This document shows positions 46,123 to 57,105 of a stretch of DNA of 64,000 nt, piece by piece (positions within the stretch are counted from its first letter, which is position 1; every line of letters begins with the position of its first letter). This DNA is from Tetrapyrgos nigripes (taxonomy: Eukaryota > Basidiomycota > Agaricomycetes > Agaricales > Campanellaceae), in NCBI GenBank assembly GCA_013368315.1, contig JAACJM010000163.1, forward strand, positions 1 through 64,000, given 5' to 3'. A program made the translations under genes and the position numbers. The notes under the pieces are model-generated. The model did not search any database. It was not told where the DNA came from and saw only the letters and a list, made by a program, of their open reading frames with translations.

Positions 46123-47520
46123 ATGCCGTCTTCTTTTCTTACAACTCCTGATATTGCAGGCATTCAACTTTCTCTGCGACAACATGCAATTGAGGGAATG
46201 GTCTTCGGTAGTTACTCTTCACAAGTATATCATCTCCTTACTGAAATCTAACATTGGTATCAGGCATCGAGTTATTGCTTACTTTGTTCACAATCTTGCT
46301 GCTATGGTAAAATTTCTTCAAGCTCTCCTAAAGCAATTCTCTAAGTTGATCAAAGTCAGCAAGGGCTTCGACAGTCGCTGATGCGAACTTTTCTGGTTGC
46401 TGCATCTGGAACAATGTTGATCAACTCAGCTATAACTGTTGCATTGGATTTGGTTGGGGACATTATCCAAGTCCATGCGCTACTAGATCCAACATATGAT
46501 CCTACTTCAATGTACTTCAACACTGAAGTAGTGACTGTTGTGCTAGCGCGATTGAGTGTAGATCTCTCTTTCCTCCAAGTTATAAGATTGTTGCGCATAC
46601 TGACCTTTGATTTTAATATAGTACTTCTTGGGAGATCTGATTGTAGTTTGGAGAGCATGGATGATTTTTAAAGGCGAAATAGTACCAAGAGCAATCTTGT
46701 TGTTTTGCATTATACAGTCATTTGGTAAGGCCATCTAGTCTTCTAGAATCATTTTTCTGATTGACCTTTCTGGACTCTCAAGCCTGCAGTATATACAATG
46801 CAGTCCTGGCTACCAAAAAACTGCTTGGCTTTATTCTTGTAAGTATATGTTTATTTGGTGCAGAATGGTCTTCTCTTAATTTATTTACAGGTGGATACCA
46901 ATCCAGCCCGAATAATTTTACCTGTATCACTGCTTTTCACCAATATCACAGCTACTCTCCTCATTGGATATAAAGCCTGGTAAGAAGAAAATGTTTTCTT
47001 GGCTTGTCATAAGTTCTGACTTTTTGATTTCTCAACAGGCAATACCGACAATCTGTCAAGATTCATCTTTCAAATCTGAACACAACTAGTCAGGTTGAGC
47101 AGATATTTGTTCTTTTGATTCAATCTGGGATACTGTATTGCATTCTTTGGGTAAGTAATTTGGTGAATATCATTATCTTTAAGAGTTCAAACAGATTGTT
47201 ACAATATCTAGGTCCTCACACTGCCTTATTCATTTGTCCCAGCATACCTTCATTCTGTGGCAGTATACTTGGATGTGATTATACCTCACATAGAGGCAAT
47301 CTTCCCAACCGCAATCATACTTCTTTCCTACCTCTACAAATCTCAAGATACCATTCTCTCAGCAATTAGCGTTTCTGAAGAAATGGAATTTGCAGTCCCT
47401 GCTCCAACATCTCAATCTGCTCTATCAGCGTCTACACATCCGCATGACACTCAACATGTCACTGATAAGGAATCATCAGACATACAGGAAGTCCACAGAG
47501 GAGATTCTACCATAGTCTGA
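46123..47520 (+). CDS. Intact eight-exon seven-TM-type membrane protein, function unknown
   Basis: Exons 46123-46207, 46264-46306, 46356-46557, 46622-46724, 46783-46838, 46891-46979, 47039-47150 and 47212-47520 join in frame to 332 residues. All introns are 49-64 nt with GT-AG ends and most have a CTAAC-like branch site. Hydrophobic spans occur in order: VFGIELLLTLFTILLL; FLVAASGTMLINSAITVALD; YFLGDLIVVWRAWMIF; CSIYNAVLATKKLLGFIL; ARIILPVSLLFTNITATLLI; QIFVLLIQSGILYCILW; IFPTAIILLSYL. The VVWRAW, TN.TATLLIGYKAW and VEQI..LLIQSGILYCILW blocks are hallmarks of a very common Agaricomycete family of orphan membrane proteins that may be receptor-like. The hydrophilic tail (47,390-47,517) is Ser/Thr-rich. 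No stop or frameshift is needed, so the gene looks functional. A start at 46123 follows a TATA box. Confidence 0.8.
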
Positions 47521-49160
47521 TTTGGGAATTAGGACCAAGCAGAGGGGTGAGAGTGTGTAGGAAATGATACAGATCTGTTTGTTATATACTCATGTGTACT
47601 TAAGCTTGAAATCAGAAGCTGAGCACTGGTTAAATTAGTAAAGACGACGGTCGAAAAGGAAAAGAAACGGGGGGAAAAAAAAACACAGTGCAGAAAGAAA
47701 CTGATGGGGAGCAAGACGTTACAGTACATGTAACATTGCCTGAGTCAGAAGAAAATACTCGGAAGGTGTTGATGTCCTCATCTTCCCTCAACCTATCTCA
47801 CTCAGCTCCAGTGCTCTGTACCCTTCCTCGAGTCACATCCCCTCTCCACCTCCTTGCTCTTCACTTCGTTTGTCTGGCTAGCGTCGGCGGTGACCACTGG
47901 TGGTCCAGTGGAAGGGAGGAACGAAATTGAGAAGAGTGTTCATTGTAATGTTAAAGATTCAGAAGATTGAATGCTTCAGACGTGGATGGGATGTGAGTTT
48001 GGTATTCTCGTCTCAGTGGACTTGAAGCATTGAGGACTTGACGTTGACGTTTTGGTTACGAGGCCAAAGAATGAGGCTGAGTTCTTTACACTCAGTTTCT
48101 GCTTGTTACGAGGCCTTTAGGCTGAGTTAACTTAGGTGACCTTTGCAATTCAATCGCAACTTTTCCACGCCTGCAATTTCTATTGGCCAGTCTATGATGC
48201 CGACAACCGAATGATCGGTCTAGACTCACGACGCATCGGCTTTTCGATCCTACTCAAGCTGTCGTCAACTATGAACAAACAATGACATAACCCAAGTCGC
48301 GTCGGATTTTCCTAAGTCCTTTCGCCTTCACCTTACGATATGTATGTATGTACGTATTTATGTAGCCAATACACAAACATACAAGTACGCGCTGTCAGTC
48401 AATTGATCAGCCCTGTTTTTGCAATCATGATCAGCTACAACGCGGTTCAAGAATATAGCGAGGTTTTAGTGTGTAGGCCATCAGAAAAAGCCGCGATTTA
48501 ATTAACTCGGTTGCCCGGCTTCACAGCAGCTAAACGGCAACATGCCCTGCCTTTATTCAGTTGTACAAGCCGAGCAATAGAAACACTGGGGTTCTAAGTA
48601 CGAATAGGCATTGATTGCATGATTACTTATCTACTGAATAACCACAGTATGATATTCCTAATATGGCTAACGTTGCAACCCTACTATGGGCCTCGTAACT
48701 TGCCATGCGAAGCAGTGGCATCTTTCCCCAGTGGCTGTAGAATTGTTCCCGATTCTTCCCGTGCTATTGTTTCCGACTTTTTACAAGGCCGAATGAAATG
48801 AGGACGAGTTTTATACACTGCGTTTCCACAGTGGCTATGTAAAATACGCCCCATTGCCGTCAAATTGCCGAAGCAATCCTAGAACGGTGATGCAACTACA
48901 AGAATTCTTCAGAAACAATGTATCAGTGATAGATTGATTGTTTCTCCCTATTACTAGGAGTAGCATATTCATAGAACAGAGATTCCGCCCGTATTTGTGG
49001 AGTACAATGCGCACGGCCGCTATCTTCTATACTTTATGATGTTAAGCGATTCTTTTGCTATCAAGTGTTGTTCATAGCCAGACATTGGAAGCGTCAAGAA
49101 AAGACTCTGTGCCAGGATTCAGGAAAGAGGAAAGTAGACATGGTGTCTAGAGATTATGAC
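47521..49160. other. Intergenic stretch with short repeats
   Basis: A SINE-like copy lies at about 48,090-48,240 (GTTACGAGGCCTTTAGGCTG AGTTAACTTAGG ... TCGGTCTAGACTCACGACGC) and an isolated repeat head at 48,687-48,735 (GGGCCTCGTAACTTGCCATG CGAAGCAGTGGC). The 80-codon ORF at 47688-47930 (MQKETDGEQDVTVHVTLPES) is directly downstream of the 7TM gene and unrecognised. Confidence 0.45.
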
Positions 49161-49161
49161 T

Positions 49162-49323
49162 CATCAGACAAAATGACGGTCTGTGATAACCCTCACAACA
49201 AGTGCTAACCAGATTGCAATGTGATTATAATCATATTATGAGGGTTATAATCCAGTTACTTCGGACCATGGTCTAAAGTAACCTTCATAATAGAATTATC
49301 ACAGAGCGTCATTTTGTCTGATG
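49162..49323. mobile_element. Small fold-back (MITE-like) element
   Basis: CATCAGACAAAATGACGGTC TGTGATAA at the left is inverted at the right with one change (TTATCACAGAGCGTCATTTT GTCTGATG). The 162-bp unit has a second inverted pair in its centre (GTTACTT/AAGTAAC around GACCATGGTC). It could form a near-complete hairpin. No certain target duplication was found. Confidence 0.65.
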
Positions 49324-49669
49324 CTCAGCACGATGGTACCTGAGGGCCGGAATACCATCGCTTGGACTTAAACGTCGTCGTCGTCGTCGTGTGAAACAAT
49401 ATTACACGTCTGGTTCTGGGGGCATTATCGTGTAGAATAGACAAGAGAAGGAGGGACTTTGGAGGGACGCGCGTGTGTAGTGGAAAGACGTCTGAGCATT
49501 GATAGATATAATAAGGTTACTTGTTTGGGATGATTCTCCGAGTCATATCACTACTAAAACCTCTTTCACTTCTTTCAACTCAAAACTCCAGACCCCAAAA
49601 ATACGCTTTTGTTGATCATTTCTGAGAACTTGATTGTTGGGGGCCCTTGGCCAGTGAGATGATGACATC

Positions 49670-50368
49670 TTAACAGAAGGTGATGGTGAGCTACGGGGAG
49701 GAATAAGATTTGATCAGCGATGATGACCCCGCAACAGTATCATGAATAACTTACGCCGACATCGGCAGCCGAGCATTGGAAGACCGTCCCATCTGTGGCA
49801 TCGGTGCCAACGAAGGCTCCAGGGCACACATCCTGGGTCGGGCCAGTGCAAGTTCCAGGGTTGTTGGGAGTGAGAGAGCAACCGTTGGCTGTGAAGGCCA
49901 TGTTATATTTGCTAAAATACACATACATGCATCAACACAACGCCGTTCAGGTGAAATGGAGAAACGAGACATACAAAGTGTGGGTCTGACCACCGTTCTG
50001 CTGGAGGGAGTAGTTGATGGCGTTCTGGGTGTTGCTTGGGTCGGTGTCAGGATTGATAAGGGTGAACTCAACGTCGCCACAGTTGACGGCATCGGCATCA
50101 CCACAGCCGAAAGCACCTTTGATCCAGGCAAGACCACCGCTGACGGGACCATTAATGGTGTTGCTAGCACCAGTGAACTGCTGGCCTCCAGCAACCTCGA
50201 ATACAGCTGTACCCTGACCACAGTTGTTGACCAGCTAGTATATGACGATGTCAGCATAAAACAAGGGCAAGTAATGTTGAAAAAGAAACTGACGTTGACG
50301 ACATGGGTCTCTGCTGCAACGGTGGCAACGAAGACGGCAAAGACAGAGACAACAGACTTCATCATCAT
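49670..50368 (-). CDS. Small secreted 'glycopeptide'-type protein, intact
   Basis: Exons 50368-50294, 50234-49975, 49911-49755 and 49690-49670 join in frame to 170 residues (introns 59, 63, 64 nt). The start has a clear signal peptide (MMMKSVVSVFAVFVATVAAE). The mature part carries VNNCGQGTAVFEV, GPVSGGLAWIKGAFGCGDAD, CGDVEFTLINP, a Cys-rich middle (GCSLTPNNPGTCTG, DVCPGAF) and ends ADVGLTITFC. This matches the layout of basidiomycete glycopeptide/thaumatin-fold-like secreted proteins, which begin with NNCG.GT and end in ..ITFC. The last exon is only 21 nt and codes LTITFC plus stop, easily missed by gene finders. Likely extracellular; role unknown. Confidence 0.8.
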
Positions 50369-50449
50369 GGTGGTGATTGGAGTAGGTAGCTTTAGAATAA
50401 ACAAGAACTGAGGAGAACTGTTTGTGGTTTGGTAGTAACAATAGTCCAG

Positions 50450-50457
50450 CTTTTATA
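50450..50457 (-). promoter_or_regulatory. TATA box of the secreted-protein gene
   Basis: On the minus strand TATAAAAG lies about 82 bp upstream of the start codon at 50368, a standard promoter arrangement that supports an active gene. Confidence 0.55.
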
Positions 50458-50574
50458 CCTGTTCAAAGCCCAGGTATGCAAGTAATAGTATCAGTAAGAA
50501 AGAATATGGAATATATTACACGGCTGGGCGATGCAGCCAAATACAAATACTAGCCTCCACAGCTGTCCAGATCA

Positions 50575-50715
50575 TAAAAATAGCAACTGAATGCTGAATT
50601 GTGGCGAGCTCCACGACCAGGCGATCGCAAGCCGCCAGTGATGATAAAAATCACTTCCAATTTATCTTCCATTGGTGAGAGCAGCGATGCAAACACAGCG
50701 GAACGCTCAAAGAAT
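50575..50715. repeat. First copy of a 140-bp direct repeat
   Basis: GGCGAGCTCCACGACCAGGC GAT.GCAAGCCGCCA ... GATAAAAATCACTT ... GCAAACACAGCGGAACGCTC ... TTGCTTGGGAGCTG recurs at 51,927-52,068 in the same orientation with about 15 per cent changes. It may be an exon of a gene whose other parts are unrecognisable. Confidence 0.65.
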
Positions 50716-53707
50716 CATGTTGCTTGGGAGCTGTAAGAACTAAGCTCGTAACTTGAAGAGTAGCAGATGTAATTCTGGTTCTTTGATTTTAATTTCGAAG
50801 GCGGAACATCGAAAGGGGTGTTTACTAGATCCCGTTCCGTTGGAAGAATTAAGAACACTCGCTAGTGACACCACGAAGTTGGGGGGTATGAAACTGTATG
50901 ATTCTGAAAATGACGAAGGGTCAGTATCATCTAAATTAAATTATATTCACCTTCTTGATGCAGAGAGGTCCCTCTGATATCTCCGCGACGAATGATCTCC
51001 GTGGGTTGCGCATATCTATTTAGATTTACCTCGGCAGCCAAATGGTTCAACAATTTACGAGTCCTATTCATAGGACGAGTCTTATTCTGAGCTCAAATGG
51101 TCGCACTTTTTGAAACCCGGGAAAAATATATCCTATTCTGTTAACACCGTAGTCACGGCACCAAGCGCCTCCTGTCATGCTCTAGTTCGTGGTCCTAGCC
51201 CGGGTAATACACTCCTCCTCCTTCGAGCAACGAACCGGTGCCCAGTCCATGGCCTACATCTACCTCTTCGGAGTCAGTTGCTTCTTGCACAATGAGATGA
51301 GGACTCATACCTGCCACTGTATACAGCGGCCCACATCGACTCGGAGATATTTGAGATGATGGGTTTGCATCGTATAATCACATCCCTAGATAGATGGATA
51401 TACAGCCCGCTACTGCATACATCTACTCCAAACTCCCAACCAGCGAAATCGAGTGCATCAGCGTCGTGGCGGTAGTTCCACGGTGAGTGATTGGATCAAA
51501 AACTTGGGGTCTCATTTCAGAATCGTCGAATCTTGTCTTGTTGATGATGCGTATAATATGGAGGATCTTCAAATTGCGATCAGAAGTGAGGTGTAGGATG
51601 CTAGTCGTTGAGGATCTCGTACGCCCGCTACGGCGGAGTTCGAAATCGCACTGCAGAGGCAGCAGAGCTAGCACCACAACGGCTGGGGCATTTCGTTGTG
51701 CGCAGCAGGTAGGGAATTTGCGGCAATCATCGCCTGTATGGAGATCAGAAAGTGTTCATTGAAGACCACAGAAATCAATGAATTTGAATAGGCAGGAAGT
51801 ACGAGTAGATCAAAACTGAGCCTCGATGATAAAGACTTGGACAGCCATTCCAAAGGCTCCACAGCTAAATTTACTCCGGAGTGATGGCTAATCACAAGCA
51901 ACTCATCCTGAATGAGCTTGTGGAGCCCTTCAGCTGCGGCGAGCTCCACGACCAGGCGATTGCAAGCCGCCACCAGAGCTGATAAAAATCACTTTTACCG
52001 TGCGAGTAACGGTGCAAACGCAGCGGAGCGCTCAGAGAATCATGCTGCTTGGGAGCTGGAATCTCACTATTTCCATCGAAAGATGCCCTCGATACTTTCA
52101 CAAGTCTTTCTCTTCCCATTGATGCCTCCTTCACACCCCATCATCAAACGCATTGATGCACATACCAAGCGCTCACTGCGGGATCAATCTACTCGTCTCT
52201 ATTTTACATTCTGGCGGTTGTGAACACTAGGCGACAGTGGTGGTTGAACTGAGATAGAAACGGGTATAAGAGATGAGAACTCAACTTACTGCTCACAGAA
52301 AGCAAGCTTCAGAATGCGCGAGAGGAAGAGAAGAGATGGAAGTAGGAGAGAAAGATGCGAGGTCGGAGGTTTGGAAGTCCGGTCCGACCAATAGATCACC
52401 TGACTTAGAAATTCGGACGGCTTGACGTCAAACAATCACCACATTCATCATCCATTCTCTCCCCTTCGCATACCTTTCCGCAGACGCAAGTAATATTTTC
52501 TGGCCCAAAGATTCGAGCTGAAGACCTTTTCAGCTACGCCAAGACTGGTACTAAGACCCAAGCAGCAGAAGGAATGATGACGTGGCAGAGAGTGTTCGTG
52601 AGCGGAAGTGTTTGCCTTCAAAGACTTTTCGTTCTGCCTTGCCATCTCATTCTATATAGCCCAGCTTGCCACAAAATGGAAAGCCTTCTCAATCATATCA
52701 TGTATACAAATGAATTCGTTGTGGGCCAGCGCTGTAGTGTGGTGAATACGAGGCCATCGCAGTCCAAGCTTTTAATGTACACATTATTTTATGGGACTTC
52801 TTTGTACTTGATACACAGTGCAAAGGGAAGGGAAAGAAATTGGACGCTTATGATGCGTTGTAGACGCTGCACGTTTTTGGAAACAAAATGGAAAGGAAAG
52901 GCTGAACAACCGAAAAACCAACAGCCGAAAAGTTCAATCAACTAAGGTCGCACGGAAAGGAACGGATATAGGAATTACTATAAAGTAATTCATAGTAGAG
53001 TTATAGACCACATAATATGGAGCTGATAAAGGTGTATTGCGCTTGCAGCTTGCTGCAATTGCTTGATGATAGTATCTACTTTTACAAGCTTATATACTGT
53101 GTACTACTGAATATGTTAGATAACTACACAGTTATGCATAGCTAAAAAGCTGTAGTGAAGCTGTAAGTATGAGTAACAAGCTGTTACAAAGCTGTATCCT
53201 AGAAAGGTGTTCAATAGATGTATCAAAGGCTGTATAAAGGCTGTAAAGTACAAATCAAATGCTGTAGTAAATGATAGATGGATTGATGTAATGATATAGA
53301 ATTCCAACAACAGACAGGTGAAGACAGGACAATTTGCCCATAGCCACATGCAGAAAGAGGGTATAAAGAACTCATCCTCATTTTATTCGGCCTCGTAAAA
53401 GGATCACAAACTAATCTCATTCACCATGTTCCCAATACTTCTCAACGCAAATCTATCACAAGGAGGAGGAGGAGGAGTGTAGTACCTGGAGATGGACAAG
53501 ATTGCAGTCATCTAGTATGGTTCCCCAGAAGGATGAGAGCTGTCTGAGCATCCAGAGATGAGTATCCTTTTGGCCTGATGAAATATGGCTAGTTCTGCTG
53601 AGGATGACTCTAGTGACGTTGGCAAGCAAATATCACATTGGAGTCCACCAAAATTGAGAAGCTGATAGGAGTGCAGATGAGTTCTTATATGAAGATTCTG
53701 TTGGATA
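50716..53707. other. Long stretch without a supportable gene
   Basis: Apart from the direct repeat above, it holds about seven copies of (A)GCTGTA within 53,150-53,270 and a (GGA)n run at 53,464-53,477. ORFs at 50753-50977, 51487-51762 and 52574-52945 have no features that favour coding. Confidence 0.4.
51927..52068. repeat. Second copy of the 140-bp direct repeat
   Basis: Partner of the copy at 50,575. Minus ORFs at 51668-51973 and 51892-52134 overlap it; neither has a domain I can name. Confidence 0.65.
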
Positions 53708-53910
53708 TGTTGAAACATATACTCTGTACTTAGGCCCCGTTCTGTAACCCGGATAAGATAGGATAGTGTAATATAAATACTAATGACAGTTTTTGATAAA
53801 TCCGTCCGACAAGCATTGGATAAGGAAACCAATAAATTCATTCCGTCGGAATAGCTTGACCATGTGAAAATTTATAGTGTGTCTGATCTCTCGCAAAAAC
53901 CACCACATCA

Positions 53911-55301
53911 ATGGTCCGTTACAGGCCCACAACGCACAAGAAACGCATTGCAGCCTTCCTAGTGGTGACTGCTGCTGGTGCAGCAGCAGCAGCAGCTATT
54001 AGCCAGCCCCGAAGGCCATTTCTGTCTGGTATATTCACTGGACAGATGTGGCTGGAGGACATGTTGAAAGGTATGTACAAAACACATTTCTTTCCTTTCC
54101 TTTAACTTGATTAATTGGAGACAGGTCGAAATGAATGCTTTCGAAGAATGTTCGGCATGAACAAGAGGGTTTTCCGTGGGCTTGTACAGGAGCTATCAAA
54201 TACTTGTGGATTAAAGGATAGTCGTTACGTCTCTGCTGAAGAGAAAGTAGCGATATTTCTTCGTACCATGGTATCTGCATGCTCCAATAGAGAGTTGCAA
54301 GAGCGCTTTCAACGAGGAGGAGATACAATCTCACGGTGAGTAGCTGATCAAAAATTTAAAAATGTATCACAATTTCTAATCATTGGACCAAAGCTACTTC
54401 AACCAAGTCTTGAATATGCTCTGTGGGGCTTTTTACCGGAAATATGTCAAGCTACCTTCTACAGGTATACCCAAGGAGATATCCAGCAATCCCAAGTTTT
54501 CTGGCTACTTTGACGATTGCATTGGGGCTATTGACGGATGCCACTTTCATGCTCGTGTTAGTGCTGATGCTATACCCCGCTTTCGCAATCGCAAAGGCTT
54601 TATCTCCCAGAATGTTCTTGCGGGTTGCACATTCAGCATGGAGTTTTGTTATATACTGAGTGGATGGGAAGGGAGTGCAGCTGATGGTCGTGTTTTCGAT
54701 GATGCTCGACAGACTGATTTCCTCATTCCAGAGGGAAAGATCTATCTTGCTGATGCAGGTTTTCCTTCTTGTGATGTTTTGTTGGTCCCATATCGTGGTG
54801 TGCGATACCATCTGAAAGAGTGGGAACAGGTTTCACTACGGTAAGCCTCATAGCCATTTGGAACAGGTATTTTGTGCTTAGTTCAATCCATATAGACCTC
54901 GTGATGCCAAGGAGTTGTACAATCTACGCCATGCTCAACTTCGAAACGTCATCGAGCGTATCTTTGGTGTTGACAAGAGGAGGTTCAAAATCCTCATAGT
55001 GGCACCAGAGTATCCTTTCCAGACACAGGTCAAACTTCCACCAGCTGCAGCTGCTCTTCATAACTTTATTCGCCGCTTGGATCCCACTGATAATGCGGAG
55101 GAACTGAATCATATTTTCAATGCACATGCAGCAACAGGTGCATCAGGCTCAAGTAATTCAGGAGGTAGGGAGGTTGATGATGACGAGGGTATTTTGGGTA
55201 GCTGAGTGACTACTGCAGAAAGAGCAAGGGCAAATGCCAGGAGAGATCAAATTGCAGAGAGGATGTGGAAGGACTATCAGTCATATTTAGCACAACAGTA
55301 G
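53911..55301 (+). pseudogene. Harbinger (ALP1-like) transposase, one late TGA
   Basis: Exons 53911-54070, 54125-54335, 54394-54840 and 54896-55301 join in frame (introns 54, 58, 55 nt) to 407 codons. A basic start (MVRYRPTTHKKR) with an Ala run is followed by a helix-turn-helix (EKVAIFLRTMVSACSNRELQ) and the DDE_4 nuclease: Asp in CIGAIDGCHF, Asp in GSAADGRVFDDA, Glu in LRNVIERIFGVDKRRF. A TGA at 55203-55205 precedes a conserved-looking tail (RARANARRDQIAERMWKDY) in the same frame. The catalytic core lies wholly before the TGA, so the shortened 375-residue product may still act. Confidence 0.88.
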
Positions 55302-55315
55302 TACTAGAAGACTAT

Positions 55316-56583
55316 CTACTCCTGAAGCTTCAACTTTAAGATCTCAGTGCGAAGTTCAACATCGTCAGTATTAACAAGAAGCTCTGCAAAGTCACCATCC
55401 TTTGAAATGAGCAAAAGAAGTTTTGCTTTATCGCCCAACGCCAAACCCATTTCACCTCGTACCAGTTCACAAGCCCGCTTCTTTGATTCCTTAAATAAAT
55501 CATCACCATCACCTTTCAGAGCTGAAGCAACATCACTCATTGCATGAGACATATGCATCAGGGATGAAGAAGTAGACGATCGGCCACCTGCCCGCTCACG
55601 ACGACCAAGCTTGGGGGTCGGAGTATCAGCAAGAGCAGATGCCTTACGTTTCAAGCTCTGAAATGAGGCATCAATATATGTCAGTATTGAAGAAGAATAG
55701 TCATACATACCTTTTTCGGAGCAGGAGTTGCATCCTTCTCACTTTCATCCTCGGAGGATGAAGTAGCTGTCGTATCACTGTCCTTACCAGCATGATAAGC
55801 ATGGACACCAGTAGCTAGAGCCCCTTGAAGGAGTTCCTGCATCTCCAAGTAGATTGGGAAAGACTTTCCTCGGTAGCTAGCGAGACGGGCATCAACCTAC
55901 AGTGTACAAGAAAAATAACTCAATTTGCACCAAAAACAAGGAGATAAAGATATCTTACCTGAGCTAAAGCCTCCCATTGTTCATCGCTGGCTTCAACACA
56001 CTGGTTCTCCTCATCCCAACCCCAGCCAGACTTGTCGCACAATGTCTTAAAGATATGAAACTCGCTTTTGAGCTGAAAGGAATGGCATAAGTTCACTCGT
56101 AATAATGAAAAATCCTGTACACACATAGTCCCAATGGTCACGGACACTCTGATCAGACTTCGGTGCTCCACCACTCTCCACCTCACTCCCAGCCAGTGTG
56201 AGGACAACAGCAGTGATGGCTTTGCCCTTCCATCCACCATTGTCTGTGTTATTCCCCTCCCGCTTTTGCTCTAGCAACTCTCCGACCATTGTCTTGTCAT
56301 TGGCTGCACTATAAACAGCACGGGGACGAGGTGTCCTGGGCTTGTCCGCAGTTTTCGGGATGTCGTTGGCAGTCTTCTTCTTTCTCAGAGCTGTTTTTGG
56401 TTGGGATGGGTCTTTAGGCTTATTTTTGGAGCCACGAGGTCTGCCCCCACGCTTTTTTGGGGCGGGAGTGACTGGGTCAGGTGCCCCAGTGTCAGGTTCT
56501 TGATTTTCTTTGTTGCCGGGCTCGTCCATAGAGCGGGAGCGAAGAGGAAAGGAAGAGGGAGAGAAGAAAGAGGGAATTCCCAC
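55316..56583 (-). CDS. Harbinger Myb/SANT-like accessory protein
   Basis: Exons 56583-56125, 56072-55959, 55896-55711 and 55657-55316 join in frame with all introns in phase 0 (52, 62, 53 nt), giving 366 residues, or 348 from the Met at 56529. The N-terminus is basic with an AT-hook-like KKRGGRPRGSKNKPKD. The Myb/SANT-like trihelix follows (NGGWKGKAITAVVLTLAG, SVRDHWDYLKSEFHIFKTLC, SGWGWDEENQCVEASDEQWE). A linker and a Ser/Lys-rich C-terminus with a helical end complete it. In plant and fish Harbinger elements such a protein binds the transposase, takes it to the nucleus and to the ends. No lesion is seen. Confidence 0.88.
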
Positions 56584-57105
56584 GCATGTATTTTTCGAAG
56601 CCTATCCAATCCGACGGTTTACCGAACACGCAATGGCGGGATGGTAACCATCAATCAATAAATTTGCTTATCCTATCCTATGGAGTATTTTTGGCAGGTA
56701 CAGCCTTATCTTATCCGGGTTACAGAACGGGGCCTTAGTACTTCCATACTTGGATAGTTATGTGAGACTGAAATCATTATGATGTTACTATGATGTTATT
56801 ATGAAGTATTAGTGGACTTACTTCACAAATATGCAAATAACTGGTCTATCCTGAAATTATGCAGTATTACTCATTCTTCTATGTAGCCAGTAGCATCTTT
56901 CTAGTTAGTTAGATAGCCAATGGCAATAACCTCTTAGTCTCTTGCTATGTCTATGGACTATGTAGATATTATTAATTTACTAGGCATTTAATTAGTATAA
57001 AAGCCCTCTGTAAAGTAGAATATCTACAAGAACAATACCTAGTTCTATCTGCTCTCCTCTGCATTGCTCTTAAGCTCTATGTCAGAAACCCTCACCTCAG
57101 CCACC

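Larger units (their letters stand above)
53730..56737. mobile_element. PIF/Harbinger element, both genes and ends present
   Basis: Element 53733-56734 (3,002 bp). The 28-bp terminal repeats are identical (start GGCCCCGTTCTGTAACCCGG, then ATAAGATA). TTA duplications flank it (53730-53732, 56735-56737). It carries the two genes typical of the superfamily in convergent order: a DDE nuclease (plus) and a Myb/SANT-like protein (minus). GATAGGAT-type repeats sit just inside each end and are candidate binding sites. Identical ends point to recent movement. Confidence 0.95.
53708..57105 (+). repeat. LTR-like dispersed repeat, plus copy, split by Harbinger
   Basis: It starts TGTTGAAACATATACTCTGT ACTTA, continues after the Harbinger element (from 56,738) and holds GATAGCCAATGGCAATAACC TCTTAGTCTC, TTAGTATAAAAGCCCTCTG and AGTTCTATCTGCTCTCC, as in the inverted copy at 41,850-42,188. 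Without the insert it is roughly 390 bp. The right end is approximate. Confidence 0.65.

Noticed and set aside
49776..50411. 211-codon plus ORF
   Set aside because: It is antisense to the well-supported secreted-protein gene, which has signal peptide, splice sites and family ends.
51668..52134. Protein-kinase-like gene fragment on the minus strand
   Set aside because: Loose resemblance to N-terminal parts of mushroom kinases, but no catalytic motif or consistent splice structure could be found.
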